Source: Sphingomonadaceae bacterium (GTDB taxonomy: Bacteria > Pseudomonadota > Alphaproteobacteria > Sphingomonadales > Sphingomonadaceae). From it: a stretch of 5,496 nt of DNA. The stretch spans positions 1 to 5,496 of the forward strand of contig JACDGO010000164.1 of NCBI GenBank assembly GCA_013821585.1, read 5' to 3'. Within the stretch, counting starts at the first letter, position 1, and the number at the start of each line of letters is the position of its first letter. Shown here piece after piece: positions 1-5,496 of the stretch. Position numbers and translations under genes: made by a program. The notes under the pieces were generated by a model. It had not been told where the DNA came from, did no database searches, and saw nothing but the letters and a program-made list of their open reading frames with translations.

Positions 1-1774
1 GCCCCTCTTTTATGCGGTCGCAGTCATCGTCGTCAGTTTCCTGCCGATCTACGTTCTCGCCGGACCGTCGGGGACGCTGTTCAGGCCGATGGCGGATACG
101 ATGATCTTCGCCCTGATCGGCTCGCTGATCGTCACCCTGACATTGCTTCCGGTTCTCTGCGCCTGGCTGATGCGGCGGGGCGTGACCGAGCGGCGCAATG
201 CGATCTTCGAGGCGATCCGTTCGGGCTATCGGCAAGGACTCGATCTTTGCCTCGCTTTCCCCCGCTGGACCGTGATCGCTTCGGCCATCCTGTTCGGCTG
301 CGCGCTGCTGCTGACGCCGAGCATCGGCGCCGAGTTCATGCCGCATCTCGACGAAGGCGCGCTCTGGGTCCGCGCCACCATGCCCTACACCATCTCGTTC
401 GATGATTCGGCCAGGATCGTACCGAAGGTGCGCGCCATATTGAGCTCCTTTCCAGAGGTCACCGTCGTCTCCTCCGAGCACGGCCGGCCCGACGACGGTA
501 CCAACGCGACCGGCTTCTTCAACGCCGAATTCTACGTCGGGCTGAAGCCTTATTCCCAATGGCCCGGGGCCTATCACAACAAGGCGGCGCTGATCGCGGC
601 GATCGATCGCAAGCTTCAATCGTTCCCCGGAATCAACTTCAATTACACCCAGCCCGCCGAGGACGCGGTCGACGAGGCCGAGACCGGCCTCAAGAGCGCG
701 CTGGCGGTGAAGCTGTTCGGACCGGACCTCGGCACGCTGCAGCTCAAGGGAAAGGCGATCAAGCAGGTGCTGGAGCGCGTGCGCGGCATCGGTAACGTCA
801 CCCTGGTTCAGGAGGTTGGACAGCCGAGCCTCGCCATCCGGATCGATCGCACGAAGACTGCGCGCTACGGGCTCAACGTCGATGACATAAACGGCCTGAT
901 CCAGACGGCGATCGGGGGCGATGTCGCCACCCAGGTCGTCCAGCAGGAAAAACAGTTCGACCTGGTCGTCCGGCTCGATCGAAAATACCGAGACGATCCG
1001 GTGGCGATCGGCAACATCCTGGTGCAGACGCCCGCAGGCCAGCACATTCCGCTCAAGGAATTCGCCGCTATCTCCGTGGTCAAAGGTGCGTCATTCATCT
1101 ATCGGGAAAACAACAGCCGGTTCATCGGGGTGCAGTTCTCGGTCGGCGGCCGCGATCTCGCCAGCGCGGTCGAGGACGCCATGAGGCAGGTCACGACCAA
1201 GATCTCGCTGCCGCAGGGTTACCGGCTCGACTGGGGAGGCGAATATAGCGAATATACCGCTTCGCGCGCGCAGATGGGCGTGATCCTGCCGCTAACGCTG
1301 TTTTTGATCTTTCTGCTGCTGTTCGTGCTCTACAAGAATCTGAAGTTTCCGTTGATCACCGTCGCGGGCGTGCTGCTGTCGGCGCCGGTCGGCGGCATCC
1401 TCGCCCTGTGGATGACGGGCACGGCATTCTCGGTGTCTTCGGCAATCGGCTTCCTCGCTTTGTTCGGAGTCTCGGTCCAAACCGCGATCGTCTATATTTC
1501 CTACGTCAACGAGCTGCGCCTTGCCGGGACTCCGCTGGCGGAAGCGATCCGCGAAGGCGCGGTCCTGCGGCTTCGTCCGATCATGATGACCGCCTTGGTC
1601 GCGGCCCTGGGCCTGCTTCCCGCGGCGCTGGCGACCGGGGTCGGCACCGACACCCAAAGACCCTTCGCTTTGGTGATCGTCAGCGGTCTGCTCGCGTGCC
1701 TTTTGATCAACATCTTCCTGATGCCCGCGCTTTACGCCCTGGTCGCGCGTCCAGACGATCGGCTTGAAGTCTGA
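1..1774 (+). CDS. Heavy-metal efflux RND transporter, CusA/CzcA family (C-terminal half, 5' end outside window)
   Basis: This is the inner-membrane proton/metal-cation antiporter of a three-part RND efflux complex that normally works with a periplasmic adaptor and an outer-membrane channel. The frame is open from the left edge (first full codon at base 2). The ATG at 89 is an internal Met in the conserved LFRPMADTMIFAL stretch, not a start. About 590 residues are visible, against roughly 1,030-1,060 for the family. Counting from the first visible codon there are eight hydrophobic segments: about 1-20, 34-57, 89-109, 425-444, 449-473, 477-503, 527-547 and 554-582. They fit TM5-TM12, with the second periplasmic porter/docking domain between 110 and 420. 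Family signatures include GAEFMPHLDEGALWVRA, DWGGEYSEY, GFLALFGVSVQ and RLRPIMMTALVAALGLLPAAL. The charged TM4 proton-relay motif lies outside the window. The positions I align with the CusA copper/silver Met triad are not Met (for example VDEAETG where CusA has IDMLSTG), so a divalent-cation substrate (Co/Zn/Cd/Ni) is likelier than Cu/Ag. Family call is sure; substrate is inference. Confidence 0.95.
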   Translation, partial: PLFYAVAVIVVSFLPIYVLAGPSGTLFRPMADTMIFALIGSLIVTLTLLPVLCAWLMRRGVTERRNAIFEAIRSGYRQGLDLCLAFPRWTVIASAILFGCALLLTPSIGAEFMPHLDEGALWVRATMPYTISFDDSARIVPKVRAILSSFPEVTVVSSEHGRPDDGTNATGFFNAEFYVGLKPYSQWPGAYHNKAALIAAIDRKLQSFPGINFNYTQPAEDAVDEAETGLKSALAVKLFGPDLGTLQLKGKAIKQVLERVRGIGNVTLVQEVGQPSLAIRIDRTKTARYGLNVDDINGLIQTAIGGDVATQVVQQEKQFDLVVRLDRKYRDDPVAIGNILVQTPAGQHIPLKEFAAISVVKGASFIYRENNSRFIGVQFSVGGRDLASAVEDAMRQVTTKISLPQGYRLDWGGEYSEYTASRAQMGVILPLTLFLIFLLLFVLYKNLKFPLITVAGVLLSAPVGGILALWMTGTAFSVSSAIGFLALFGVSVQTAIVYISYVNELRLAGTPLAEAIREGAVLRLRPIMMTALVAALGLLPAALATGVGTDTQRPFALVIVSGLLACLLINIFLMPALYALVARPDDRLEV

Positions 1775-1792
1775 TACCAGCCCGCACCGTCC

Positions 1793-1836
1793 AACCCCGA
1801 TCGCGCCAAGGCGCGATGGGCGCCCCATTCGGGGTT
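1793..1836. repeat. Compact three-armed inverted-repeat element, possible bidirectional terminator
   Basis: Outer arms AACCCCGA (1793-1800) and TCGGGGTT (1829-1836) are perfect 8-base reverse complements. They enclose two adjacent hairpins: TCGCGCC-AA-GGCGCGA (1801-1816) and TGGG-CGC-CCCA (1817-1827). Nearly every base outside the two tiny loops can pair, giving a closed three-way junction. It sits 18 bases past the stop of the pump gene and also downstream of the tRNA gene on the other strand, so a shared terminator for the two convergent units is the simplest reading. There is no T-run on either side, so it is not a canonical intrinsic terminator. A REP-type palindrome or an island end are alternatives. 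The pairing is seen directly; the function is inferred. Confidence 0.5.
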
Positions 1837-1856
1837 CACGCTGCTATCGGAGTCCC

Positions 1857-1881
1857 CCTAACTTACGCCCGCCGTTTTAGG
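1857..1881. other. Weak hairpin just downstream of tRNA-Ser
   Basis: CCTAA (1857-1861) and TTAGG (1877-1881) are reverse complements, with an inner ACG/CGT pair (1865-1867 / 1873-1875) around a CCCGC loop. The element begins five bases beyond the encoded CCA of the tRNA, where a 3'-trailer structure or terminator would be expected. The stem is short, internally asymmetric and lacks a T-run, so it may be chance. Confidence 0.2.
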
Positions 1882-1885
1882 TCGC

Positions 1886-1976
1886 TGGCGGAGCGGGTGG
1901 GATTCGAACCCACGATGGGCTTTTGACCCATACTCACTTTCCAGGCGAGCGCCTTCGACCACTCGGCCACCGCTCC
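1886..1976 (-). tRNA. tRNA-Ser, anticodon GGA
   Basis: Read on the minus strand, the acceptor stem GGAGCGG (1976-1970) pairs with CCGCTCC (1896-1890), followed by discriminator G (1889) and a genome-encoded CCA (1888-1886). The anticodon arm is CTCGC-CTGGAAA-GTGAG, giving anticodon GGA, which reads UCC and UCU serine codons. A long variable arm with ATGGG/CCCAT stem marks it as a class II tRNA. The T arm is GTGGG-TTCGAAT-CCCAC. Total length with CCA is 91 bases, normal for tRNA-Ser. The gene is transcribed leftward, away from the cyclophilin gene and towards the end of the pump gene, so its 3' end, a common integrase target, faces the pump side. Confidence 0.97.
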
Positions 1977-1996
1977 GCATGCTCTGGAAGGCCGCG

Positions 1997-2025
1997 CCTC
2001 TAATTGGGGGCAAGGGTGGACGCAA
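1997..2025 (-). promoter_or_regulatory. Candidate sigma-70-type promoter for tRNA-Ser
   Basis: On the minus strand a TTGCGT box (2025-2020) is separated by 17 bases from TAGAGG (2002-1997). The second box ends 20 bases before the mature tRNA 5' end, a sensible distance for a short 5' leader removed by RNase P. Both boxes match the consensus only partly (TTG of the -35; T, A and A of the -10), so this is chosen mainly by position and spacing. Confidence 0.25.
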
Positions 2026-2076
2026 CCTCGCCAAAGGCCGGTTGCGCTTTCGGGCGCGGGCGGGCAGCATCGCGCG

Positions 2077-3006
2077 ATGATCGGACTCCTCATCCTGCTC
2101 TTCGCCCAGGCGGCCGCCGCGCAATCGGCGGGACGGGTCGCGGCCGACGCGCGTGCGCCGAGCGAGATCGTCACCGCCGCGCCGGCGAGCGACTGGGTCG
2201 ACATCGCGCCCGCCGACCTGCTGGTGATGACGCTTGCCCCCAACCGCGACGGTAAGGCGCGGCGTGTCGTCATCCAGCTGATGCCGCCTCCGTTCTCGCA
2301 AGGGTGGATCGGCAACATCAGGAAGCTCGCGGCGGCGCATTGGTGGGACGGAACGAGCGTCAACCGCGTGCAGGACAATTATGTCGCGCAATGGGGCGAT
2401 GCGAACGGAGACGACAAAGCGAAGGCGAAGCCGCTGCCGCCGGGTTTGGCGGTGGTGCCGGAGAGTGAATACGAATTCAAACGGGATTCGAAGGAAGCTC
2501 TTCATATGTTTGCCTTCGCCGTGGCAACGGATAGCTACGATGCCTCGGTCGGTTTTATTGGTGGTTGGCCGGTGGGAGAGGCGGTGAAAACTTGGCCCGT
2601 CCACTGTTACGGCATGGTCGGCGTCGGTCGTGACCTACCGCCCAACACCGGCACGGGAGCTGAGCTTTACACTGTCATCGGCCACGCGCCGCGCCATCTC
2701 GACCGCAACATCGCGCTGGTCGGGCGGGTGATTTCAGGGATAGAGAACCTGTCGTCGCTGCCGCGCGGGACCGAGGCGCTGGGCTTCTACAAGACGGCCG
2801 AGGAGCGCACGCCGATCGTCTCGATCCGCCTCGCGACCGAACTGCCCGCCGCCGAGCAGCCGCGTTTCCAGTATCTCTCGACCGAGAGCGCGAGCTTCGC
2901 GCGCTATGCCGACGCGCGCGCCAACCGGCGCGACGCGTTCTTCATCCGGCCGGCAGGCGGGGCGGACATCTGCAACATTCCGGTGCCGGTACGGCGGCGG
3001 CCGTAG
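2077..3006 (+). CDS. Secreted cyclophilin-type peptidylprolyl cis-trans isomerase
   Basis: The product is predicted to catalyse cis/trans isomerisation at proline bonds during folding of exported proteins. Residues 1-16 form a signal peptide with a hydrophobic core and AQAAAAQ cleavage region, so the mature protein should be periplasmic. The N-terminal beta region is about 44-70. [20 protein letters not shown] (89-108) corresponds to the YDGTxFHRVxxxFxxQGGD block of cyclophilins, with Arg97 in the place of the catalytic arginine. [20 protein letters not shown] (176-195) and [17 protein letters not shown] (207-223) match the later core blocks (GxxxMA..., LD...VFGRVxxG). The usual aromatic and histidine active-site residues of those blocks are not clearly kept. 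About 70 residues separate WGD from HCYG, longer than in compact cyclophilins, and a tail of about 85 residues follows the core. Length is 309 aa. The ATG is supported by the signal peptide starting there; the ribosome binding site is weak. Bases 2461-2520 are unusually AT-rich. Confidence 0.85.
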   Translation: MIGLLILLFAQAAAAQSAGRVAADARAPSEIVTAAPASDWVDIAPADLLVMTLAPNRDGKARRVVIQLMPPPFSQGWIGNIRKLAAAHWWDGTSVNRVQDNYVAQWGDANGDDKAKAKPLPPGLAVVPESEYEFKRDSKEALHMFAFAVATDSYDASVGFIGGWPVGEAVKTWPVHCYGMVGVGRDLPPNTGTGAELYTVIGHAPRHLDRNIALVGRVISGIENLSSLPRGTEALGFYKTAEERTPIVSIRLATELPAAEQPRFQYLSTESASFARYADARANRRDAFFIRPAGGADICNIPVPVRRRP

Positions 3007-3047
3007 TTCGCGGGAATGACGGGGTTGTTGTGCGGGCGTCTGCCCTA

Positions 3048-3066
3048 GCGCCGCGCGCATCGGCGC
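3048..3066. other. Small GC hairpin in the gap before thrC
   Basis: The 75-base gap between the cyclophilin stop and the thrC start contains GCGCCG (3048-3053) and CGGCGC (3061-3066), a perfect 6-base stem with a 7-base loop. It ends 15 bases before the thrC ATG. No T-run follows, so intrinsic termination is not supported, and at this G+C such stems arise readily by chance. I saw no convincing Shine-Dalgarno sequence or promoter in the gap. Confidence 0.2.
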
Positions 3067-3081
3067 GTTAGCGGCGGCGCG

Positions 3082-4476
3082 ATGGACTATGTCAGCACCC
3101 GGGGCGACGCGCCCGTGCTCGGCTTCGAGGCGGTGACGCTCGCAGGGCTTGCCGATGACGGCGGGCTTTACGTGCCGCGCGAATGGCCGGTGCTGAGCCG
3201 CGAGACGATCGCGGGGCTCGCGGGGCTGTCCTATGTCGATACCGCTGTCGCCGTGATGACGCCGTTCGTCGGCGACGCGCTCGACGAAGACGCGCTTCGC
3301 GGCCTGTGCGCCGAGGCTTACGGGCGGTTCGATCATGCCGCTGTGACGCCGCTCGTCCAGCTCGATCATCGCCAATGGCTGCTCGAGCTGTTCCACGGGC
3401 CGACGCTGGCGTTCAAGGATGTCGCGTTGCAATTACTCGGGCTGCTGTTCGAGCGATTTTTGTCGAGCGCGCGTGACACGCATCTGACGGTCATTGGCGC
3501 GACGTCGGGCGACACGGGCTCGGCGGCGATCGACGCGCTCGCGGGGCGCGCGAAGATCGACGTGTTCATGCTCCACCCCAAGGGTCGCGTGTCCGACGTG
3601 CAGCGGCGGCAGATGACGACGGTGCTCGCGCCCAATATTCACAATATCGCGGTCGAAGGCAGTTTCGACGATGCGCAAACCATCGTGAAGGCGCTGTTCG
3701 CCGATCAGGAGACGCGCGGGCGGCTCAACCTGTCGGCGGTCAATTCGATCAACTGGGCGCGCTTGATGGCGCAGGTGGTCTATTATTTCTACGCAGCCGT
3801 CCGGCTGGGCGTTCCGGAGCGCGCGGTTGCCTTTTCGGTCCCGACCGGAAATTTCGGCGACGTGTTCGCAGGCTACGTCGCGGCGAAGATGGGGCTGCCG
3901 GTCGCGAAGCTGATCGTCGCGACCAACGTCAACGATATCGTCGCGCGCGCGCTGTCCTCGGGCGACTATTCGAGCGGGCCGGTGGTCGCGACCGCGACGC
4001 CGAGCATGGACATTCAGGTCAGCTCGAACTTCGAGCGGCTGCTGTTCGATCTGGGCGGGCGCGACGGCTTGGCGACGGCGGCGCTGATGCGCGGGTTCGA
4101 GACGACCAAGGCGATGACGATTCCCGAGGACATCCGCACGCAGGCGGCGGCGTTGTTTTCGGGAAAGCGAGTCGATGCGGACGCGATGGGGCTCGCGATG
4201 CGCTGGGCATGCGAGAAGGCGGGGCGTGTGATCGATCCGCACTCGGGCGTCGCCCTCGCCGCGGCGCGCGCGAGCGACCTGCCCGGCGACGTGCCGATCG
4301 TCACGCTCGCGACCGCGCACCCCGCGAAGTTCGGCGACACAGTCGAGCGCGCGACGGGCGTCCGGCCCGCGCTTCCCGTGCGCCTCGCGGGGCTTTTCGA
4401 TCGGCAGGAACGCTATGCGACCTTGCCCGCGACCTTGGAGACGGTGCGCGGTTTCGTACTCGCCAGAGGCCGGTGA
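3082..4476 (+). CDS. thrC: Threonine synthase
   Basis: This cytosolic PLP enzyme converts O-phospho-L-homoserine and water to L-threonine and phosphate, the last step of threonine biosynthesis. At 464 aa it has the length of the longer proteobacterial/fungal type of ThrC. The start MDYVSTRGDAP matches the conserved opening of the N-terminal domain, which fixes the ATG. HGPTLAFKDVALQLLG (105-120) carries the PLP Schiff-base lysine, Lys112. GATSGDTGSAA (139-149) and SVPTGNFGD (252-260) are PLP-phosphate-binding and substrate loops. NLSAVNSINWARLMAQ (216-231) and PSMDIQVSSNFERLLFDL (307-324) are further hallmarks. The enzyme appears complete with no broken motif. It begins 75 bases after the cyclophilin gene, and its stop overlaps the next gene's start, so thrC and the methyltransferase very probably share a transcript. 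Codon use is strongly GC-biased like its right-hand neighbours, as expected of core genome. Confidence 0.98.
   Translation: MDYVSTRGDAPVLGFEAVTLAGLADDGGLYVPREWPVLSRETIAGLAGLSYVDTAVAVMTPFVGDALDEDALRGLCAEAYGRFDHAAVTPLVQLDHRQWLLELFHGPTLAFKDVALQLLGLLFERFLSSARDTHLTVIGATSGDTGSAAIDALAGRAKIDVFMLHPKGRVSDVQRRQMTTVLAPNIHNIAVEGSFDDAQTIVKALFADQETRGRLNLSAVNSINWARLMAQVVYYFYAAVRLGVPERAVAFSVPTGNFGDVFAGYVAAKMGLPVAKLIVATNVNDIVARALSSGDYSSGPVVATATPSMDIQVSSNFERLLFDLGGRDGLATAALMRGFETTKAMTIPEDIRTQAAALFSGKRVDADAMGLAMRWACEKAGRVIDPHSGVALAAARASDLPGDVPIVTLATAHPAKFGDTVERATGVRPALPVRLAGLFDRQERYATLPATLETVRGFVLARGR
4465..4476 (+). promoter_or_regulatory. Coupled stop/start (GTGA) with AGAGG ribosome-binding sequence
   Basis: The thrC stop TGA (4474-4476) is embedded in GTGA, whose GTG (4473-4475) opens the methyltransferase frame. 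AGAGG at 4465-4469 lies 3 bases upstream of that GTG and 12 upstream of an alternative in-frame GTG at 4482. Neither spacing is ideal, so termination-reinitiation coupling is likely to matter. The GTGA overlap favours 4473 as the start. Confidence 0.45.
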
Positions 4477-5345
4477 AGCTCGTGACGCTCATCGGCGAGC
4501 CGTGGCCCGATTACGGGCTGGTCGACAGCGGACACGGCCGCAAGCTCGAACGCTACGGACCGTATCGCTTTATCCGCCCCGAGCCGCAGGCGATGTGGGC
4601 GCCCGCCCGCGACGACTGGGACGCGGACGCCGAGTTCGTGCCGGGATCGGACGAGGACGGCGGCGGACGCTGGGAATTCCACCGCGCGGTCCCGCGCGAG
4701 GGATGGCGGCTGGCGTGGGCCGACGTTCGTTTCACCGCGCAGACAACGCCGTTCCGCCATCTCGGCTTCTTTCCCGACATGATGCCGGTTTGGGCCTGGG
4801 CGCGCGAACGGCTCGCGGGACGCGAGAGCGCCGAGGCGCTCAACCTGTTCGGCTATACCGGCGTCGGCACGCTCGCGCTGGCGAAGGCGGGAGCGCACAT
4901 GGTCCATGTCGATGCGTCGAGGAAATCGGTCGATGCCGCGCGCGCCAACGCTATAGTGTCGGGGCTGGCGGACGCGCCGATCCGCTGGCTGGTCGACGAC
5001 GCGGCGAAATTCACGGCGCGCGAGGTGCGGCGCGAGCGGCGTTACGACGCGGTCGTCCTCGACCCGCCCAAATACGGGCGCGGACCGGACGGCGAGCGCT
5101 GGCTGCTCGAGGACAACCTCGCGCCGCTGATCGCCGATTGCCGCAAGCTGGTCGACGGGAAGTCGGCGTTCGCGTTCCTCACGGTCTATGCGATCCGCCT
5201 GTCGGCGCTGGCGATCGGCGAATTGATGCGGCAGGCTTTCGACGATTTGCCCGGAAGCGTGGAGGCGGGCGAACTCGGCGTGCGCGAGGAAGCACGCGGG
5301 CTGATCCTTCCGACAGCGATCTGGGCGCGCTGGTCTAGTCCCTGA
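4473..5345 (+). CDS. Class I SAM-dependent methyltransferase, COG1092-like (RlmI/RlmK-related), target unknown
   Basis: From the GTG at 4473 the product is 290 aa. An ATG at 4209 in the same frame would lengthen it, but those 88 codons lie inside thrC in another frame and read as arginine-rich noise. Residues 3-36 (LVTLIGEPWPDYGLVDSGHG... RYGPYRFIRPEP) form the small N-terminal region. The Rossmann core follows: motif I LNLFGYTGVGTLALA (123-137), acidic Asp147 after the second strand (HVDAS), VDDA around 174-177, and motif IV DPPKYGRGPDGERW (197-210). This resembles the methyltransferase domain of 23S rRNA enzymes such as RlmI and RlmK, but there is no PUA RNA-binding domain. Where RlmI has its cysteine-containing motif VI, this protein reads FAFLTVYAIRLS (233-244); the only cysteine is Cys223. 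An m5C mechanism is therefore doubtful, and the substrate (rRNA, other RNA or protein) is not established. It is coupled to thrC, and its end overlaps ccmB on the other strand by 11 bases. Confidence 0.9.
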   Translation: MKLVTLIGEPWPDYGLVDSGHGRKLERYGPYRFIRPEPQAMWAPARDDWDADAEFVPGSDEDGGGRWEFHRAVPREGWRLAWADVRFTAQTTPFRHLGFFPDMMPVWAWARERLAGRESAEALNLFGYTGVGTLALAKAGAHMVHVDASRKSVDAARANAIVSGLADAPIRWLVDDAAKFTAREVRRERRYDAVVLDPPKYGRGPDGERWLLEDNLAPLIADCRKLVDGKSAFAFLTVYAIRLSALAIGELMRQAFDDLPGSVEAGELGVREEARGLILPTAIWARWSSP

Positions 5346-5496
5346 GCGCGCGCAGCGCCGCGCCGCCCGCGAACGGGCAGATCGCGATGAGGAGCAGCGA
5401 CGCGGCGGCGAGGAGCTTGAGGCCGCCCGCGCCTGCGGTCCCGAGCGCGCCAGCGACGAAGATCAGCGTCGGTACCGCGAGCGGCAGCATCAAGAG
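5335..5496 (-). CDS. ccmB: Heme exporter protein CcmB, C-terminal end (5' part outside window)
   Basis: On the minus strand a frame open from the right edge encodes 53 residues and ends in TAG (5337-5335). It contains LLMLPLAVPTLIFVAGAL, then a glycine/alanine turn, then LKLLAAASLLLIAICPFAGGAALRALRD. The PLxxPxLIFxAGA block followed by a final transmembrane helix and APFA-like/AALR ending is the C-terminus I recognise from CcmB, the roughly 220-residue membrane subunit that works with the ATPase CcmA in cytochrome c maturation at the inner membrane. The fragment is short, so the call rests on this one block and on thrC/methyltransferase/ccmB gene order that I associate with sphingomonads. It converges on the methyltransferase gene and overlaps its last 11 bases. 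Confidence 0.8.
   Translation of the reverse strand, partial: LLMLPLAVPTLIFVAGALGTAGAGGLKLLAAASLLLIAICPFAGGAALRALRD

Noticed and set aside
600..850. Repeated GATCGATCGC at 601-610 and 841-850
   Set aside because: Both encode Ile-Asp-Arg in frame within the pump gene; repetition reflects codon use, not a regulatory repeat.
1292..1828. Open frame of 178 codons on the minus strand across the end of the pump gene
   Set aside because: It is antisense to well-conserved transmembrane segments; its composition is rich in Gln, Arg and Asp and it has no domain.
1858..2604. Open frame of 248 codons on the minus strand across tRNA-Ser and the start of the cyclophilin gene
   Set aside because: It includes the whole tRNA gene and antisense of a real coding region, and its translation is low-complexity Arg/Pro-rich.
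3025..3051. TTGTTG ... TAGCGC as a promoter for thrC
   Set aside because: The spacing is only 15 bases and the second box is a poor -10 match; nothing supports it over chance.
3433..4320. Long open frame of 295 codons on the minus strand across thrC
   Set aside because: It is antisense to a clearly functional thrC, extremely rich in Arg, and has no recognisable domain; long antisense frames are expected at this G+C.
4209..4472. Upstream extension of the methyltransferase frame from an ATG at 4209
   Set aside because: It lies wholly inside thrC in another frame, its translation is arginine-rich and unlike the family, and homology begins only after the GTG at 4473.
4415..5338. Open frame of 307 codons on the plus strand overlapping the methyltransferase
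   Set aside because: It is a frame-shifted shadow of the methyltransferase, dominated by Arg/Ala/Gly, without motifs; the real frame shows intact SAM motifs.
1..5496. CRISPR array, insertion sequence, toxin-antitoxin or phage genes
   Set aside because: No regularly spaced repeats, no transposase or integrase motifs and no small paired genes were seen on either strand; apart from two short gaps the window is filled by recognised genes.

Overview
The window reads as chromosomal DNA of a GC-rich alphaproteobacterium, most likely a sphingomonad (order Sphingomonadales). This rests on high G+C with strongly biased codon use, a periplasmic cyclophilin of a type I associate with sphingomonads, and the run threonine synthase / small SAM-dependent methyltransferase / convergent ccmB. 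The taxonomic call comes from recognised protein families, not a database search.

Layout, left to right. (1) Bases 1-1774 (+) hold the C-terminal half of a heavy-metal efflux RND pump of the CusA/CzcA family; its N-terminal half lies outside the window. (2) Bases 1775-1885 are a short convergent intergenic stretch with a very compact self-complementary element (1793-1836) and a weaker hairpin. (3) Bases 1886-1976 (-) are tRNA-Ser with anticodon GGA and an encoded CCA; its 3' end faces the pump gene. (4) Bases 2077-3006 (+) encode a secreted cyclophilin-type peptidylprolyl isomerase, divergent from the tRNA. (5) Bases 3082-4476 (+) encode threonine synthase (thrC). (6) Bases 4473-5345 (+) encode a class I SAM-dependent methyltransferase that starts at a GTG overlapping the thrC stop, so the two are probably translationally coupled. 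(7) Bases 5335-5496 (-) are the last 53 codons of ccmB, the membrane subunit of the cytochrome c maturation heme exporter, converging on the methyltransferase and overlapping its end by 11 bases.

The genes do not form one pathway. The right half (thrC, methyltransferase, ccmB) looks like ordinary core chromosome. The left half is a metal-resistance pump gene with visibly lower G+C in the stretches counted, ending just beyond the 3' end of a tRNA gene. That is the classic geometry of an island boundary, although no integrase or repeated tRNA end is visible here. I see no new defence, mobile or biosynthetic system. The points worth a second look are the possible island edge, the folded element at 1793-1836, the low-GC patch inside the cyclophilin gene, and the methyltransferase, which lacks the cysteine expected of an RlmI-type m5C enzyme.
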